This document shows positions 33,848 to 41,988 of a stretch of 59,157 nucleotides of DNA, one piece after another. Position numbers and translations under genes: made by a program. Numbering within the stretch: the first letter of the stretch is position 1; each line of letters opens with the position of its first letter. The notes beneath the pieces are model-generated. The model worked only from the letters and a program-made list of their open reading frames with translations, was not told where the DNA came from and made no database searches. The stretch is from the NCBI GenBank assembly GCA_016936455.1, contig JAFGXV010000014.1, positions 1 through 59,157 of the forward strand, in the 5' to 3' direction. Source of the DNA: Desulfuromonadaceae bacterium (GTDB lineage: Bacteria; Desulfobacterota; Desulfuromonadia; Desulfuromonadales; Desulfuromonadaceae).

Positions 33848-35034
33848 CACAGCTCCCTCATGCTGCTGCTTACACCGCGTCGCGCAGCGACCAGCGCCGG
33901 CCATACGGAAGCGACAACAGCACTGACCAAAGCCAGCGTCTGAGGCAAAAAAACCATGAGCGGTTCCAGTCTGGGATAAATCATTGGGTCCACACTGAAA
34001 TGGGGGTTGTACGAGGTGTAATGACTGATATCCAGCCCGACCTGCCCCCACCCCAGACTGATGACCACCCCCAGCGCCGTTCCAAGCAGTCCGGCCCCCA
34101 GGCAGAGAATCAAAGCCTCACCCACGACAGTAACCATCACCTCGCGCGGCCGAACACCGATCGCCTTGAGAATACCGTATGAACGATAACGATCCATCAC
34201 CGAAATCAGCAACGAGTTGGCGACGCCGAAACCAAGAATCAGGACGACGAGTCCCATCATGATCTGCATGGAAAACTCGTTCAGACGCACCAGTTGTTCC
34301 ACCTCGGGCAATTTCTCCTGCCACCTCGTCACCTGAAGCGGCTTCGGTGCCTGCATCTGCAGCGTCTGGCAAAGCGACGCCAAAGGAGCGGTAGAAGAAA
34401 CAAACAGAGCCGAGCGGATGTGGACCAGAGCCGGAAAAGAATGATTCCGTGCAAGAGACAAGGAGGCATAACCAGCGCTGCGGTCCAGAGCGTCCACCCC
34501 GGTGTGAAACACACCGACAACAGTCAGAGCGAGCGGCGGCCCAGCTGTAACCAGCTCCAGTCGCTCTCCGATTTTCACGTCCAGTTCATGCGCAAGCAAC
34601 TGACCGATGACAAGTCCCTCTTCTTCACCGAGCCAGTGCCCTTGGCTCAGGCAGGCTGGCAGGGGCGACCAGCGTTGCTCCAGAGCCGGGTCAACAAGAA
34701 CAAGCTGCAGCGGCGCCTGACGGTTCTGGTGCTGACGCAGCAATCCCGCGACACCATAGCGCGGCAAGAAAGCCTCAACATCCTGAACGGGAAGGTGCTC
34801 GCGGAAACGCTCAAGCAGGGCTTCAGCATCCTTGAATGCCAACGCCGGGGAGTCGATGGCCAGATGACCGGTCTGCAGACGCACCGCATTGCGGATCATG
34901 GTATCGTTGACCCCCACCATGATCGCACCGAGGACGATGAGCAAGGCGACGGCTAATCCCACGGAAAGAAAGGTAATCCGCGTCCGGCGGTGACGGCGCA
35001 GAACGGAACGCAGGGCAAAACGCAGCCAGAACAT
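33847..35034 (-). CDS. FtsX-fold (LolC/MacB-like) ABC permease
   Basis: The protein has 395 residues from the ATG at 35034, which overlaps the previous stop as TGATG. The layout is TM1 (about 20-42), a periplasmic domain of roughly 215 residues, and three C-terminal TMs, with GFGVANSLLISVMDRYRSYG and the LKAIGVRPREV coupling helix. This is the four-span MacB/LolC topology. It forms a transporter with the LolD-like ATPase. These proteins move lipids or lipoproteins to, or extract them from, the outer leaflet. The isoprenoid-type gene upstream suggests a lipid substrate, but that is inference. Confidence 0.85.
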   Translation of the reverse strand: MFWLRFALRSVLRRHRRTRITFLSVGLAVALLIVLGAIMVGVNDTMIRNAVRLQTGHLAIDSPALAFKDAEALLERFREHLPVQDVEAFLPRYGVAGLLRQHQNRQAPLQLVLVDPALEQRWSPLPACLSQGHWLGEEEGLVIGQLLAHELDVKIGERLELVTAGPPLALTVVGVFHTGVDALDRSAGYASLSLARNHSFPALVHIRSALFVSSTAPLASLCQTLQMQAPKPLQVTRWQEKLPEVEQLVRLNEFSMQIMMGLVVLILGFGVANSLLISVMDRYRSYGILKAIGVRPREVMVTVVGEALILCLGAGLLGTALGVVISLGWGQVGLDISHYTSYNPHFSVDPMIYPRLEPLMVFLPQTLALVSAVVASVWPALVAARRGVSSSMREL

Positions 35035-36065
35035 CAAGGTTTCTCAGACAGAGCGTTTTCATTGCGCTCAGAAAGAATGGATTTCTGAACCAGCGTTCCG
35101 AGAGCCACCGCCTGAGTCAGGCCAAACTGAGGAAAAGACGTCTCAAAGGCCTGTGCCGCCTGCTGAAAACCACGCAGTGCCAGGCCGACACAGTCTTGCC
35201 TGGCCACAGGCAACTTTTGGGCCACCGTCTGCGCCAGCGCCACATTCCGGGTCGCATCGAGAAAACGGACAACCACCTCTCTCTCCTGTGCTTCAACACC
35301 ATGGAAAGCGCTGGAGACCACGATATTGTGCTTGCCGCAGTTCAGATCATCCGCAACATCCTTCAGGTCATCGAGAATCTGGCAGGCGCCGCCGAACAGC
35401 GACAGAGCCTTCAAAACAGGTTGGACCCGTTCGGAATCGGTCAGCCCCATCTTCTGCACCAGGCGCACCGGTGCTTCGAACAGCAGCCCGGTCTTGCGGT
35501 AATGGATTTCCTCCTGCATGGCGCGCACCGTCGGAACCACAACCTGCGCCTGAGATTCCTCTTCATGCTCCTCCAGCCCGCTGGGGATCAGCACATCCAT
35601 AACAGCGGAGAACAGACCACGGGCAGCAGACAGATCGAGACGGCCCACCTCAAGTTCTTCAGCAGCCAAACGTCCAAGGACCAGGTCCGCCGTCATCACT
35701 GTCAGCACCGAACGAAAACGCGTGCCGCCTCCCTCGAGATCAAAGGGAATCACGCTTTTGTATTCATCATCGAGCAAATTGTCGCAGCCGGTGACCTGAG
35801 CCCGGAGACACTGAAAAACCTCGGCATAAAAAGGCAAAAGTCGTCGGGGGACTCCAGCCGCCTCGCTGGCCATGATAAACAGCGTGGAAAACAGGTTTCG
35901 CTCCAGGCTCAAGGCGTCTTCTGGCAATGGACACAACGAACAGCTATTGTGCAGCAGTTGTGCACTTTGGTCGTAAAAATTCTGAACGGCCTGTTGTTGG
36001 AGACTCAAAGCATGGCGCCAGGGTTCACAGGCCAACAGCACCTCGGAAGCAGGACGGGACATCAT
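35034..36065 (-). CDS. Class I isoprenoid-synthase-like protein
   Basis: The protein has about 343 residues, starting at one of two adjacent ATGs (36065 or 36062). All-helical, with two Asp-rich motifs of the class I terpenoid fold. The first is CDNLLDDEYKS (about residue 95-105), followed by GTRFRSVLTVM. The second is ACQILDDLKDVADDLN (about 240). It resembles polyprenyl/squalene-phytoene synthases only loosely. The usual KxxRP motif of chain-elongating synthases is not evident, and RFRSVL may take its place. It sits between a methyltransferase and an FtsX-type exporter in a tightly overlapping operon, which points to synthesis or tailoring of a special lipid. Product unknown. Confidence 0.7.
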   Translation of the reverse strand: MMSRPASEVLLACEPWRHALSLQQQAVQNFYDQSAQLLHNSCSLCPLPEDALSLERNLFSTLFIMASEAAGVPRRLLPFYAEVFQCLRAQVTGCDNLLDDEYKSVIPFDLEGGGTRFRSVLTVMTADLVLGRLAAEELEVGRLDLSAARGLFSAVMDVLIPSGLEEHEEESQAQVVVPTVRAMQEEIHYRKTGLLFEAPVRLVQKMGLTDSERVQPVLKALSLFGGACQILDDLKDVADDLNCGKHNIVVSSAFHGVEAQEREVVVRFLDATRNVALAQTVAQKLPVARQDCVGLALRGFQQAAQAFETSFPQFGLTQAVALGTLVQKSILSERNENALSEKP

Positions 36066-36736
36066 CAATTTTGAGCCTCGACAACCCGGATGTAACCGGA
36101 GAACTTCGCGATCTCCCGCAGTCCCCTGAAGCCCGCACGAACAATTTCCTCCCGCAGAAGACCATCCATGTTTTCCTTGATCTCCGGCTGACGGAACAGT
36201 TTCCATGCGGTCCAGGACATGGCCCAGCCCAAAGCGGTATAAGGGCGATCCATATCTGCGATCAGCAGTGTCCCTCCCGGTTTGAGCACACGCATGATTT
36301 CCTGCAGCGTGCGCTGCTTCAACTCCTGGTCCACATGATGAAAAAAAAGCGCCGAGGTGACCAGATCAAATGACTGATCCTCAAAGGGCAGTTCTTCAGC
36401 CAGGGCCTGCTGAAAATGACAGTTGCCACGCGCGCGTTTTTTGATAGCCACATCGACCATTGGCCGTGAGGCGTCAATTCCCGTCACCTGGACCTCGGGA
36501 TGCTGCTCGGCAATGCGGACCGTCAACAGCCCGGTCCCGCAGCCGACATCGAGAACGCAGCTCCCCGCAGGAAGATGAATCTGTTGCGCCAGCCAGCGAT
36601 TGAGACGAGCCTCCTGTCCCAAGGTGACAAAAGGCTGGACCAGGTCATAAACAGTGGCAGCATGGACCAGCACTCGCCCGCGTGTCGGTAAAGCGGCCGG
36701 AGCAGGAACGAACTCTCTTTTTCGGTCAGGCGTCAT
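36065..36736 (-). CDS. Class I SAM-dependent methyltransferase
   Basis: The protein has 223 residues from MTPDRKREF at 36736. A TTG further upstream would add a false signal-like extension. The SAM site is VLDVGCGTGLLTVRIAE (motif I), VTGIDASRPM follows, then FDLVTSALFFHHV and LKPGGTLLIADMD. The domain is of the UbiE/Methyltransf_11 type, whose members often methylate quinone or other lipid precursors. An Ala/Pro-rich start precedes it. It is the first gene of the operon with the isoprenoid-type protein and exporter, so the substrate may be the product of that pathway. Confidence 0.8.
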   Translation of the reverse strand: MTPDRKREFVPAPAALPTRGRVLVHAATVYDLVQPFVTLGQEARLNRWLAQQIHLPAGSCVLDVGCGTGLLTVRIAEQHPEVQVTGIDASRPMVDVAIKKRARGNCHFQQALAEELPFEDQSFDLVTSALFFHHVDQELKQRTLQEIMRVLKPGGTLLIADMDRPYTALGWAMSWTAWKLFRQPEIKENMDGLLREEIVRAGFRGLREIAKFSGYIRVVEAQN

Positions 36737-36857
36737 GGTTTCCCCGGAATGGTGTTGAAATGGGAGGGTACAACCCACCGCCGAAACGGATAGAAAGCAG
36801 CCACCCAAGGTGAGCCGAAGCAAAATCGGGTCCAAAGATCATAGCGAAATGGCGGAA

Positions 36858-37406
36858 TTAAAACAACTCGATCTCTCCCTCGGGGTTTTGAGTTGCATCG
36901 GCGGGGCTGGCGGACAGAACCTCTTCCAGGGAGGCACCCGCAAGAATCGCTTCAAACATCTGGCGATCCTGCTCGATGGTGTATTTCGACTTGATCATGG
37001 CCTGTAGACCATACCACTCATAGGGATTGTAGAGCCGCGCGGGTTCCTCAATCAGTTTGCCCAAGGCCGTAAGGCTGTTACTGACATGGGCCAGCCGCTG
37101 GCTGAGTTTATCGTAGAACTGGAAGGCGATAATCGCCCTGTTAACCTGCTTGACTGCAGGTTCGACGTTGCCAAGAATCGTCGTGGTTTCAGCGGTTTCC
37201 GGCAGGTTTTCGGCAGCACGACTGATGGCTTGAATGCGCCCGATGAGGGCCGCAAAGGTATCGGTCAAGGTATTGACCGACTCTTCGCCGTCGGTCATGG
37301 TTTTTTCGAGCTGGGCCACGGCCAGGTTGAGCATCAAAACCGTTTCCCGCACCTGACTCCAATCAAGATCAGGCTGACCTGTCTGCGAGTGGGGGACTTT
37401 TTCCAT
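36858..37406 (-). CDS. CheZ-like phosphatase candidate
   Basis: The protein has 182 residues, almost all helical. A central helix reads AIIAFQFYDKLSQRLAHV. Asp99 and Gln103 in it form the D-x3-Q pair that CheZ uses to dephosphorylate CheY, where the E. coli context is QDFQDLTGQ. The C-terminus ends acidic-hydrophobic (GEIELF), like the CheY-binding tail of CheZ. A strong AGGAGG lies 7 nt before the ATG. No chemotaxis gene is near. The family assignment rests on this motif and the helical layout only. Confidence 0.45.
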   Translation of the reverse strand: MEKVPHSQTGQPDLDWSQVRETVLMLNLAVAQLEKTMTDGEESVNTLTDTFAALIGRIQAISRAAENLPETAETTTILGNVEPAVKQVNRAIIAFQFYDKLSQRLAHVSNSLTALGKLIEEPARLYNPYEWYGLQAMIKSKYTIEQDRQMFEAILAGASLEEVLSASPADATQNPEGEIELF

Positions 37407-37530
37407 GGTATGACCTCCTCATGATCACTTTAAAAAGACGGGAGCATTCCTCGCTCCGTTCCAATCAACACCTCCTGAGTATAGCTGTGAAATGATCAAT
37501 CACAACCCGGTCTCCTCCCGCAATAAGCTA

Positions 37531-37559
37531 TTGGCGAACACCCGCAAAGTCCGTACAAT
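37531..37559 (+). promoter_or_regulatory. Promoter candidate for ettA
   Basis: TTGGCG, 17 nt, TACAAT, about 57 nt upstream of the GTG start. Confidence 0.45.
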
Positions 37560-37615
37560 GCCATTTTCTTTACATCAGCCTCTCACATTGACCGATACAG
37601 ACAAGGAGTACACCG

Positions 37616-39292
37616 GTGAGCGAAGACAGTAAAAAAATCATCTACAGCATGATGAAGGTCAGCAAAAGCTACAACAAGCAACCCATCATCAAGGACATCT
37701 CCCTCTCCTATTTTTATGGTGCCAAGATCGGCGTCCTCGGCCTCAACGGCTCGGGTAAAAGTAGCCTGCTGCGTATCATGGCCGGGGTGGACAAGGAGTT
37801 CAACGGCGAGGCGGTACTCTCCGAGGGATACAGTGTCGGGTATCTGGAACAGGAACCGCAGCTGGATGAGAACAAAACCGTGCGCGAGATCGTCAAGGAA
37901 GGGGTACAGGAAATTGTCGACCTGCTGGCCGAGTTCGAGCAGATCAACAACGCCTTCGCCGATCCCGACTGTGACATGGACAAGCTGCTCGATCGGCAGG
38001 CCAAGGTGCAGGACCAGCTCGACGCGGCCGACGCCTGGGATCTTGATTCCCGCCTCGAACTGGCCGAAGAAGCCTTGCGCTGCCCGCCCCCCGAAACCTC
38101 GATCAAGGTGCTCTCCGGCGGTGAAAAGCGCCGTGTCGCCCTCTGCCGGTTGCTGCTGCGCAAACCGGATATCCTGCTACTCGACGAGCCGACCAACCAC
38201 CTCGATGCCGAAACCGTCGCATGGCTGGAGCAGCATCTGCAGCGCTACCCGGGCACCGTCATCGCCGTCACCCACGACCGTTACTTCCTCGACAACGTCG
38301 CGGGCTGGATTCTGGAACTCGACCGCGGTCACGGTATCCCCTGGAAGGGGAACTACTCGTCGTGGCTGGAGCAGAAACAGGAGCGTCTGCGCAAAGAGGA
38401 GAAAGCCGAGAGCAAGCGCCAGCAGACCCTGCAACGCGAGCTGGAGTGGATTCGCATGTCGCCCAAAGGCCGTCATGCCAAGGCTCAGGCGCGCATCAAT
38501 TCCTACGAGAAACTGCTCGGCAATGAGGGGCTCGAAAAAGAGAAAAAGCTCGAACTCTACATCCCGCCTGGTCCGCGTCTGGGCGGCGTGGTCGTTGAGG
38601 CCAAAGGGGTCAGCAAAGGATTTGATGGCAAGCTGCTGATCGACAACCTGAGCTTCAACCTGCCGCCGGGCGGCATTGTCGGCGTTATCGGTCCCAACGG
38701 CGCCGGCAAATCGACCCTGTTCAAGATGATCGTTGGCCTGGAAAAAGCTGATGCCGGAAGCTTCAAGGTGGGAGAAACCGTCCGCTTGGGCTATGTTGAT
38801 CAGGGCCGCGAACTGGATGCGAACAAAACCCTCTTCGAAGAAATCTGTGGCGGACAGGAGCAGATTCTGCTCGGCGGCCAGCCCGTCAACGGGCGCGCCT
38901 ACGTGGCCCGCTTCAACTTCTCCGGTTCCGACCAGCAAAAGAAAGTGGGAATGCTCTCCGGCGGCGAGCGCAACCGGGTTCACCTGGCCAAGATGCTGCG
39001 CGAAGAAGCCAACGTGCTGCTGCTGGACGAGCCAACCAACGACCTGGATGTCAACACCCTGCGTGCGCTGGAAGAGGGTCTGGAGAATTTCGGCGGCTGT
39101 GCCGTGGTCATCAGCCACGACCGCTGGTTCCTTGACCGCATCGCCACCCACATTCTGGCCTTTGAGGGCGACAGCCAGGTGGTCTGGTTTGAAGGTAACT
39201 ACTCGGAATACGAGGAAGACCGGCGCAAGCGTCTCGGCCGTGATGCCGACCAGCCCCACCGCATTCGTTACCGCAACCTGACCCGAGCCTGA
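37616..39292 (+). CDS. ettA: Energy-dependent translational throttle protein EttA (ABC-F)
   Basis: The protein has 558 residues with a GTG start; AAGGAG lies 9 nt upstream. There are two ABC domains and no membrane segment: Walker A GLNGSGKSS and GPNGAGKST, signatures LSGGEKRRVALCRL and LSGGERNRVHLAKM, Walker B ILLLDEPTNHLD and VLLLDEPTNDLD. The linker between them (LRKEEKAESKRQQTLQREL) is the P-site tRNA interaction segment of ABC-F proteins. It gates the first peptide bond on the ribosome according to the ATP/ADP ratio. Confidence 0.94.
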   Translation: MSEDSKKIIYSMMKVSKSYNKQPIIKDISLSYFYGAKIGVLGLNGSGKSSLLRIMAGVDKEFNGEAVLSEGYSVGYLEQEPQLDENKTVREIVKEGVQEIVDLLAEFEQINNAFADPDCDMDKLLDRQAKVQDQLDAADAWDLDSRLELAEEALRCPPPETSIKVLSGGEKRRVALCRLLLRKPDILLLDEPTNHLDAETVAWLEQHLQRYPGTVIAVTHDRYFLDNVAGWILELDRGHGIPWKGNYSSWLEQKQERLRKEEKAESKRQQTLQRELEWIRMSPKGRHAKAQARINSYEKLLGNEGLEKEKKLELYIPPGPRLGGVVVEAKGVSKGFDGKLLIDNLSFNLPPGGIVGVIGPNGAGKSTLFKMIVGLEKADAGSFKVGETVRLGYVDQGRELDANKTLFEEICGGQEQILLGGQPVNGRAYVARFNFSGSDQQKKVGMLSGGERNRVHLAKMLREEANVLLLDEPTNDLDVNTLRALEEGLENFGGCAVVISHDRWFLDRIATHILAFEGDSQVVWFEGNYSEYEEDRRKRLGRDADQPHRIRYRNLTRA

Positions 39293-39300
39293 TTCATGAC

Positions 39301-39334
39301 AACGTCCCCGCCACACCCGGCGGGGACGTTTTTA
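39301..39334 (+). terminator. Strong intrinsic terminator after ettA
   Basis: AACGTCCCCGCC (39301-39312), 6-nt loop, GGCGGGGACGTT (39319-39330), then TTTT. It begins 8 nt past the ettA stop and overlaps the last codons of the convergent gene. Confidence 0.92.
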
Positions 39335-39919
39335 TTCTGGGCGTTGTGGCATAGGAGACGTGACGGAACGAAAAACCGTATCGGCGGCCACCAGCCGTCG
39401 ATACAGGCGAATCTGCTGCACATGGTACAGCCCGTCAGCGAGAAAAACCGCCAGGGCCTCCCACATGGACACCCAAGCCGCGATGGTCAATCCTTCGGCG
39501 AAGACATTAGCGATCACCGAGCGCTCCGCCCCCAACCATTGATTGAGCCAGACAGAGAAAAATAGCAAGGTGATTCCCAGACACAGCAACACCAGAGATC
39601 GCCGAATCATTTCCCGGATGTTCTGTCTCTCCACTTCGATCAGATACTGAAAGAAGTTGGTCACGCTGCTGCGGATACGCGAAATCTGATCGCGATCAGG
39701 CGGGCTGGCCAGCGAAAAGCTAATAACAAAGGGCTCCGCGTCCACTTCGCGCGCCGAGTCGATCAGATAATCGACCAAGTCCGGATCCAGATCGCGCCGG
39801 ATGTAGGGGGCGTTGCGATCAAAATTGCTGAACAGCTCCTCAACCTTTTCGGCTGTGACATCGATGAGGATACGCCCCTGAGCATCCCGTTCGTAACGAA
39901 ACAGCACATCTTTCTTCAT
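39332..39919 (-). CDS. Unknown membrane protein with two C-terminal spans
   Basis: The protein has 195 residues. A soluble N-terminal half (RYERDAQGRILIDVTAEKVEELFSNFD) has a possible short beta-helix fold. Two membrane helices follow around residues 108-125 (SLVLLCLGITLLFFSVWL) and 135-160 (NVFAEGLTIAAWVSMWEALAVFL), with a basic tail. No family recognised with confidence. It stands alone between the ettA terminator and the permease gene. Confidence 0.6.
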   Translation of the reverse strand: MKKDVLFRYERDAQGRILIDVTAEKVEELFSNFDRNAPYIRRDLDPDLVDYLIDSAREVDAEPFVISFSLASPPDRDQISRIRSSVTNFFQYLIEVERQNIREMIRRSLVLLCLGITLLFFSVWLNQWLGAERSVIANVFAEGLTIAAWVSMWEALAVFLADGLYHVQQIRLYRRLVAADTVFRSVTSPMPQRPE

Positions 39920-40071
39920 GACGGCATCTCACCCCTATCCGCTGGTATTATCCCAACTTCAGCGCCTCATTCTGCAGGATGTCGATTCGGTACCGGCCGG
40001 CACCGGAGCAATTACAACTGCGTCAACCAAAATGGAATTTCCGTCTTCACCGCACAATTAAGACCGCCACC

Positions 40072-41091
40072 TCATCCCTGATTCTCACCTTTTTTTCTGC
40101 CCGCCCAGCGTTCCACCAGCAACGGAAGACTCAGCAACAGCAGCAAGCCGGCAGATAGCCCTTGCCATAACGGGGGGACCATTGTCGCCCCGGCACCTAA
40201 CCGGGCACGCACCTCGATGTCAAACAGCGTATACAGCGCATCGACCGTCAGGCCAGACAGGATTGCCCCGAGCGCCAGCACCATCAGATAAATCAGGGTC
40301 GCCCGACGACCGAGCAAATTCAACAATACCGTCAACGAAGTCGCGTTGGTCGCGGGGCCGGCGAGCAAAAATACCAGCGCTGCACCAGGGCTCACCCCTT
40401 GCATGATCAACGCCGCCGCAATGGGGGTTGATGCGCTGGCACAGATATAGAGAGGAATGCCAACGACCAGCATGATCAACATGGACGGCAAACCGCCTCC
40501 CAGCCAACGTTGCATCAGTGATTCAGGCACCAGGACCGAAATCATCCCCGCCAGCAACAGGCCCAGAAAAAACCAGCCAGCCATACCCCGCCACACGCTG
40601 GTAAAGGCGTAACGCATTCCTTCACTGAAGGAACGACGCTTCGCCGTCGCTGGCAGTGCGGCAGGCTCAGGCACTTCCTGCTGTGGCAGCAGATTTTCCA
40701 CCACCCCCGCACAGACCGCCGTGAGCAGAGCCGCCACCGGCCGCACAACCGTTAACAACGGATCAAGCAAGGCATAACTGACGGCAATCGAATCCACTCC
40801 GGACTCGGGCGTCGCAATCAAAAACGCCGCTACCGCCCCGCGATTGGCGCCCTGCTGTTTTAGAGTCAGGGCGGCAGGTAACACCCCGCAGGAGCACAGG
40901 GGCAGCGGCACCCCGAACAGTGCCGCCTTGATCACCGAGCTGACCGGGCCATGACCGAGATGCCGTGCGATAAAGCCACCGCTCATAACCGTGCTGAGCA
41001 CGCCACTGACGAGCAACCCGAACACAACATAGGGTGCGGACTTCAAAAACAGGCTCCAGGATTCACTTAAAACCAGCCCCATCAAATCCAC
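40072..41091 (-). CDS. DUF318 permease (ArsP / SO_0444-type)
   Basis: The protein has 339 residues from a GTG at 41091, favoured because GGAGG lies just before it; an ATG three codons later is farther from that site. About ten membrane spans in two halves. The GVPLPLCSCGVLPAALTLKQQG motif and PLYICASASTPIAAALI in the second half are the repeat motifs of DUF318. The CSCG cysteines may bind metal. Relatives include ArsP (methylarsenite export) and SO_0444-type Cu/Zn exporters. Substrate undecided. No ars genes nearby. Confidence 0.82.
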   Translation of the reverse strand: MDLMGLVLSESWSLFLKSAPYVVFGLLVSGVLSTVMSGGFIARHLGHGPVSSVIKAALFGVPLPLCSCGVLPAALTLKQQGANRGAVAAFLIATPESGVDSIAVSYALLDPLLTVVRPVAALLTAVCAGVVENLLPQQEVPEPAALPATAKRRSFSEGMRYAFTSVWRGMAGWFFLGLLLAGMISVLVPESLMQRWLGGGLPSMLIMLVVGIPLYICASASTPIAAALIMQGVSPGAALVFLLAGPATNATSLTVLLNLLGRRATLIYLMVLALGAILSGLTVDALYTLFDIEVRARLGAGATMVPPLWQGLSAGLLLLLSLPLLVERWAGRKKGENQG

Positions 41092-41192
41092 TTTTTTCCT
41101 CCATCAACCCGGTCACGCCCAGCGATGCCCCAGACCGTCACCCCCCCCAATAGCAACCAGATTCATCAACCAGGCCTTTAGGCTGCGCTGCT

Positions 41193-41309
41193 CTACCGCC
41201 AGACTATCGACGTCATCCATCTGGCAAGAGGTTCACACAACCCAAACAGCAAAAGCAGCAGCGTAAACAGGATCGAGACACGGAGCAAATCAGAAAAACG
41301 CAGCACCAT
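41193..41309 (-). CDS. Possible 38-residue membrane peptide
   Basis: From the ATG at 41309, with GGGAG 7 nt upstream, the frame encodes MVLRFSDLLRVSILF followed by TLLLLLFGLCEPLARW and a short basic end, i.e. one membrane span. It lies about 100 nt upstream of the DUF318 permease on the same strand. Below normal annotation size. Supported only by the ribosome binding site and hydrophobicity. Confidence 0.35.
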   Translation of the reverse strand: MVLRFSDLLRVSILFTLLLLLFGLCEPLARWMTSIVWR

Positions 41310-41417
41310 GAAAGATCTCCCAACAGAGTCAGACAGCTCGATATAGCACGGAATGCAGCACCCGGATAACCAGGAAGGGCATGGACCGACCTGCCTTCTG
41401 CGCCCCGCTACACACAC

Positions 41418-41926
41418 CCAGTATAACCGTTAGGATTGAGAGCACTACCTAGCCTTAGCCAGATTTTTCTTACCACTTTGATCCTGGCAGCCGGTGTGGA
41501 GGTTGTTTCAAAAATAAAAACGCGTTATGGGGGCTAGTTGATCGGCCAGAAGAATAGACTGTGTTGGCGACGAAATAGCGTGCTGAAAACGATTGGAGAG
41601 AATTGGCGGATCGGCTCCGAGAATGGAACAAGCCTAAAACTAAAAAGATCGCGGAAGGGCCTGCCAGAAACAGCAGGGACAAGGCCGCAAGCATGCCTAA
41701 GGCTTCTTCCGTCGGCAAGCTCAAGGCACACAGCTGAAGGAACAATGTCACAACCAGCCTCAGGATGCCGTCTCTCAGCAATTGATGTTGTCGGGGGCAC
41801 GGAAAAAATGTGGCGGGTATCAGAACAAACCTGACGCTGCCTTAGCAACCAAACAACCCCAGCCGAGTTCAACCCAGCCATGAGGAAACCCATTAAAATT
41901 GCTCCTCAATTTACGCGAGCTCCTGC
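41418..41926. other. Gene-poor stretch with a possible broken small membrane gene
   Basis: No confident gene. On the minus strand an ATG at 41893 has a good ribosome binding site (GAGGAG, about 9 nt). Its frame reads MGFLMAGLNSAGVVWLLRQ and then loses membrane character. The next frame carries ILRLVVTLFLQLCALSL and LAALSLLFLAGPSAIFLVL from about 41781 to 41640. A single frameshift near 41830 would join them into one small multi-span protein. This could be a decayed gene or chance. Confidence 0.3.
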
Positions 41927-41964
41927 AAAAAAGGCCGGCGTATCGCTCGACACACCAGCCTTTT
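41927..41964 (-). terminator. Terminator after valS
   Basis: The minus strand reads AAAAGGCTGGTGTG, a loop, and ATACGCCGGCCTTTTTT. The pairs include two G-U wobbles, and the stem ends in a T-run about 25 nt past the valS stop. Confidence 0.8.
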
Positions 41965-41988
41965 AACACATCGTGACACAAGCAGCGT

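Noticed and set aside
36737-36835. N-terminal extension of the methyltransferase that looks like a lipoprotein signal (ending SAVGC)
   Set aside because: It would begin at TTG, and a SAM methyltransferase is cytoplasmic. The ATG at 36736 is a better start.
40072-41091. Arsenic resistance operon
   Set aside because: The permease fits ArsP/SO_0444 but no arsR, arsC or other ars gene is nearby.
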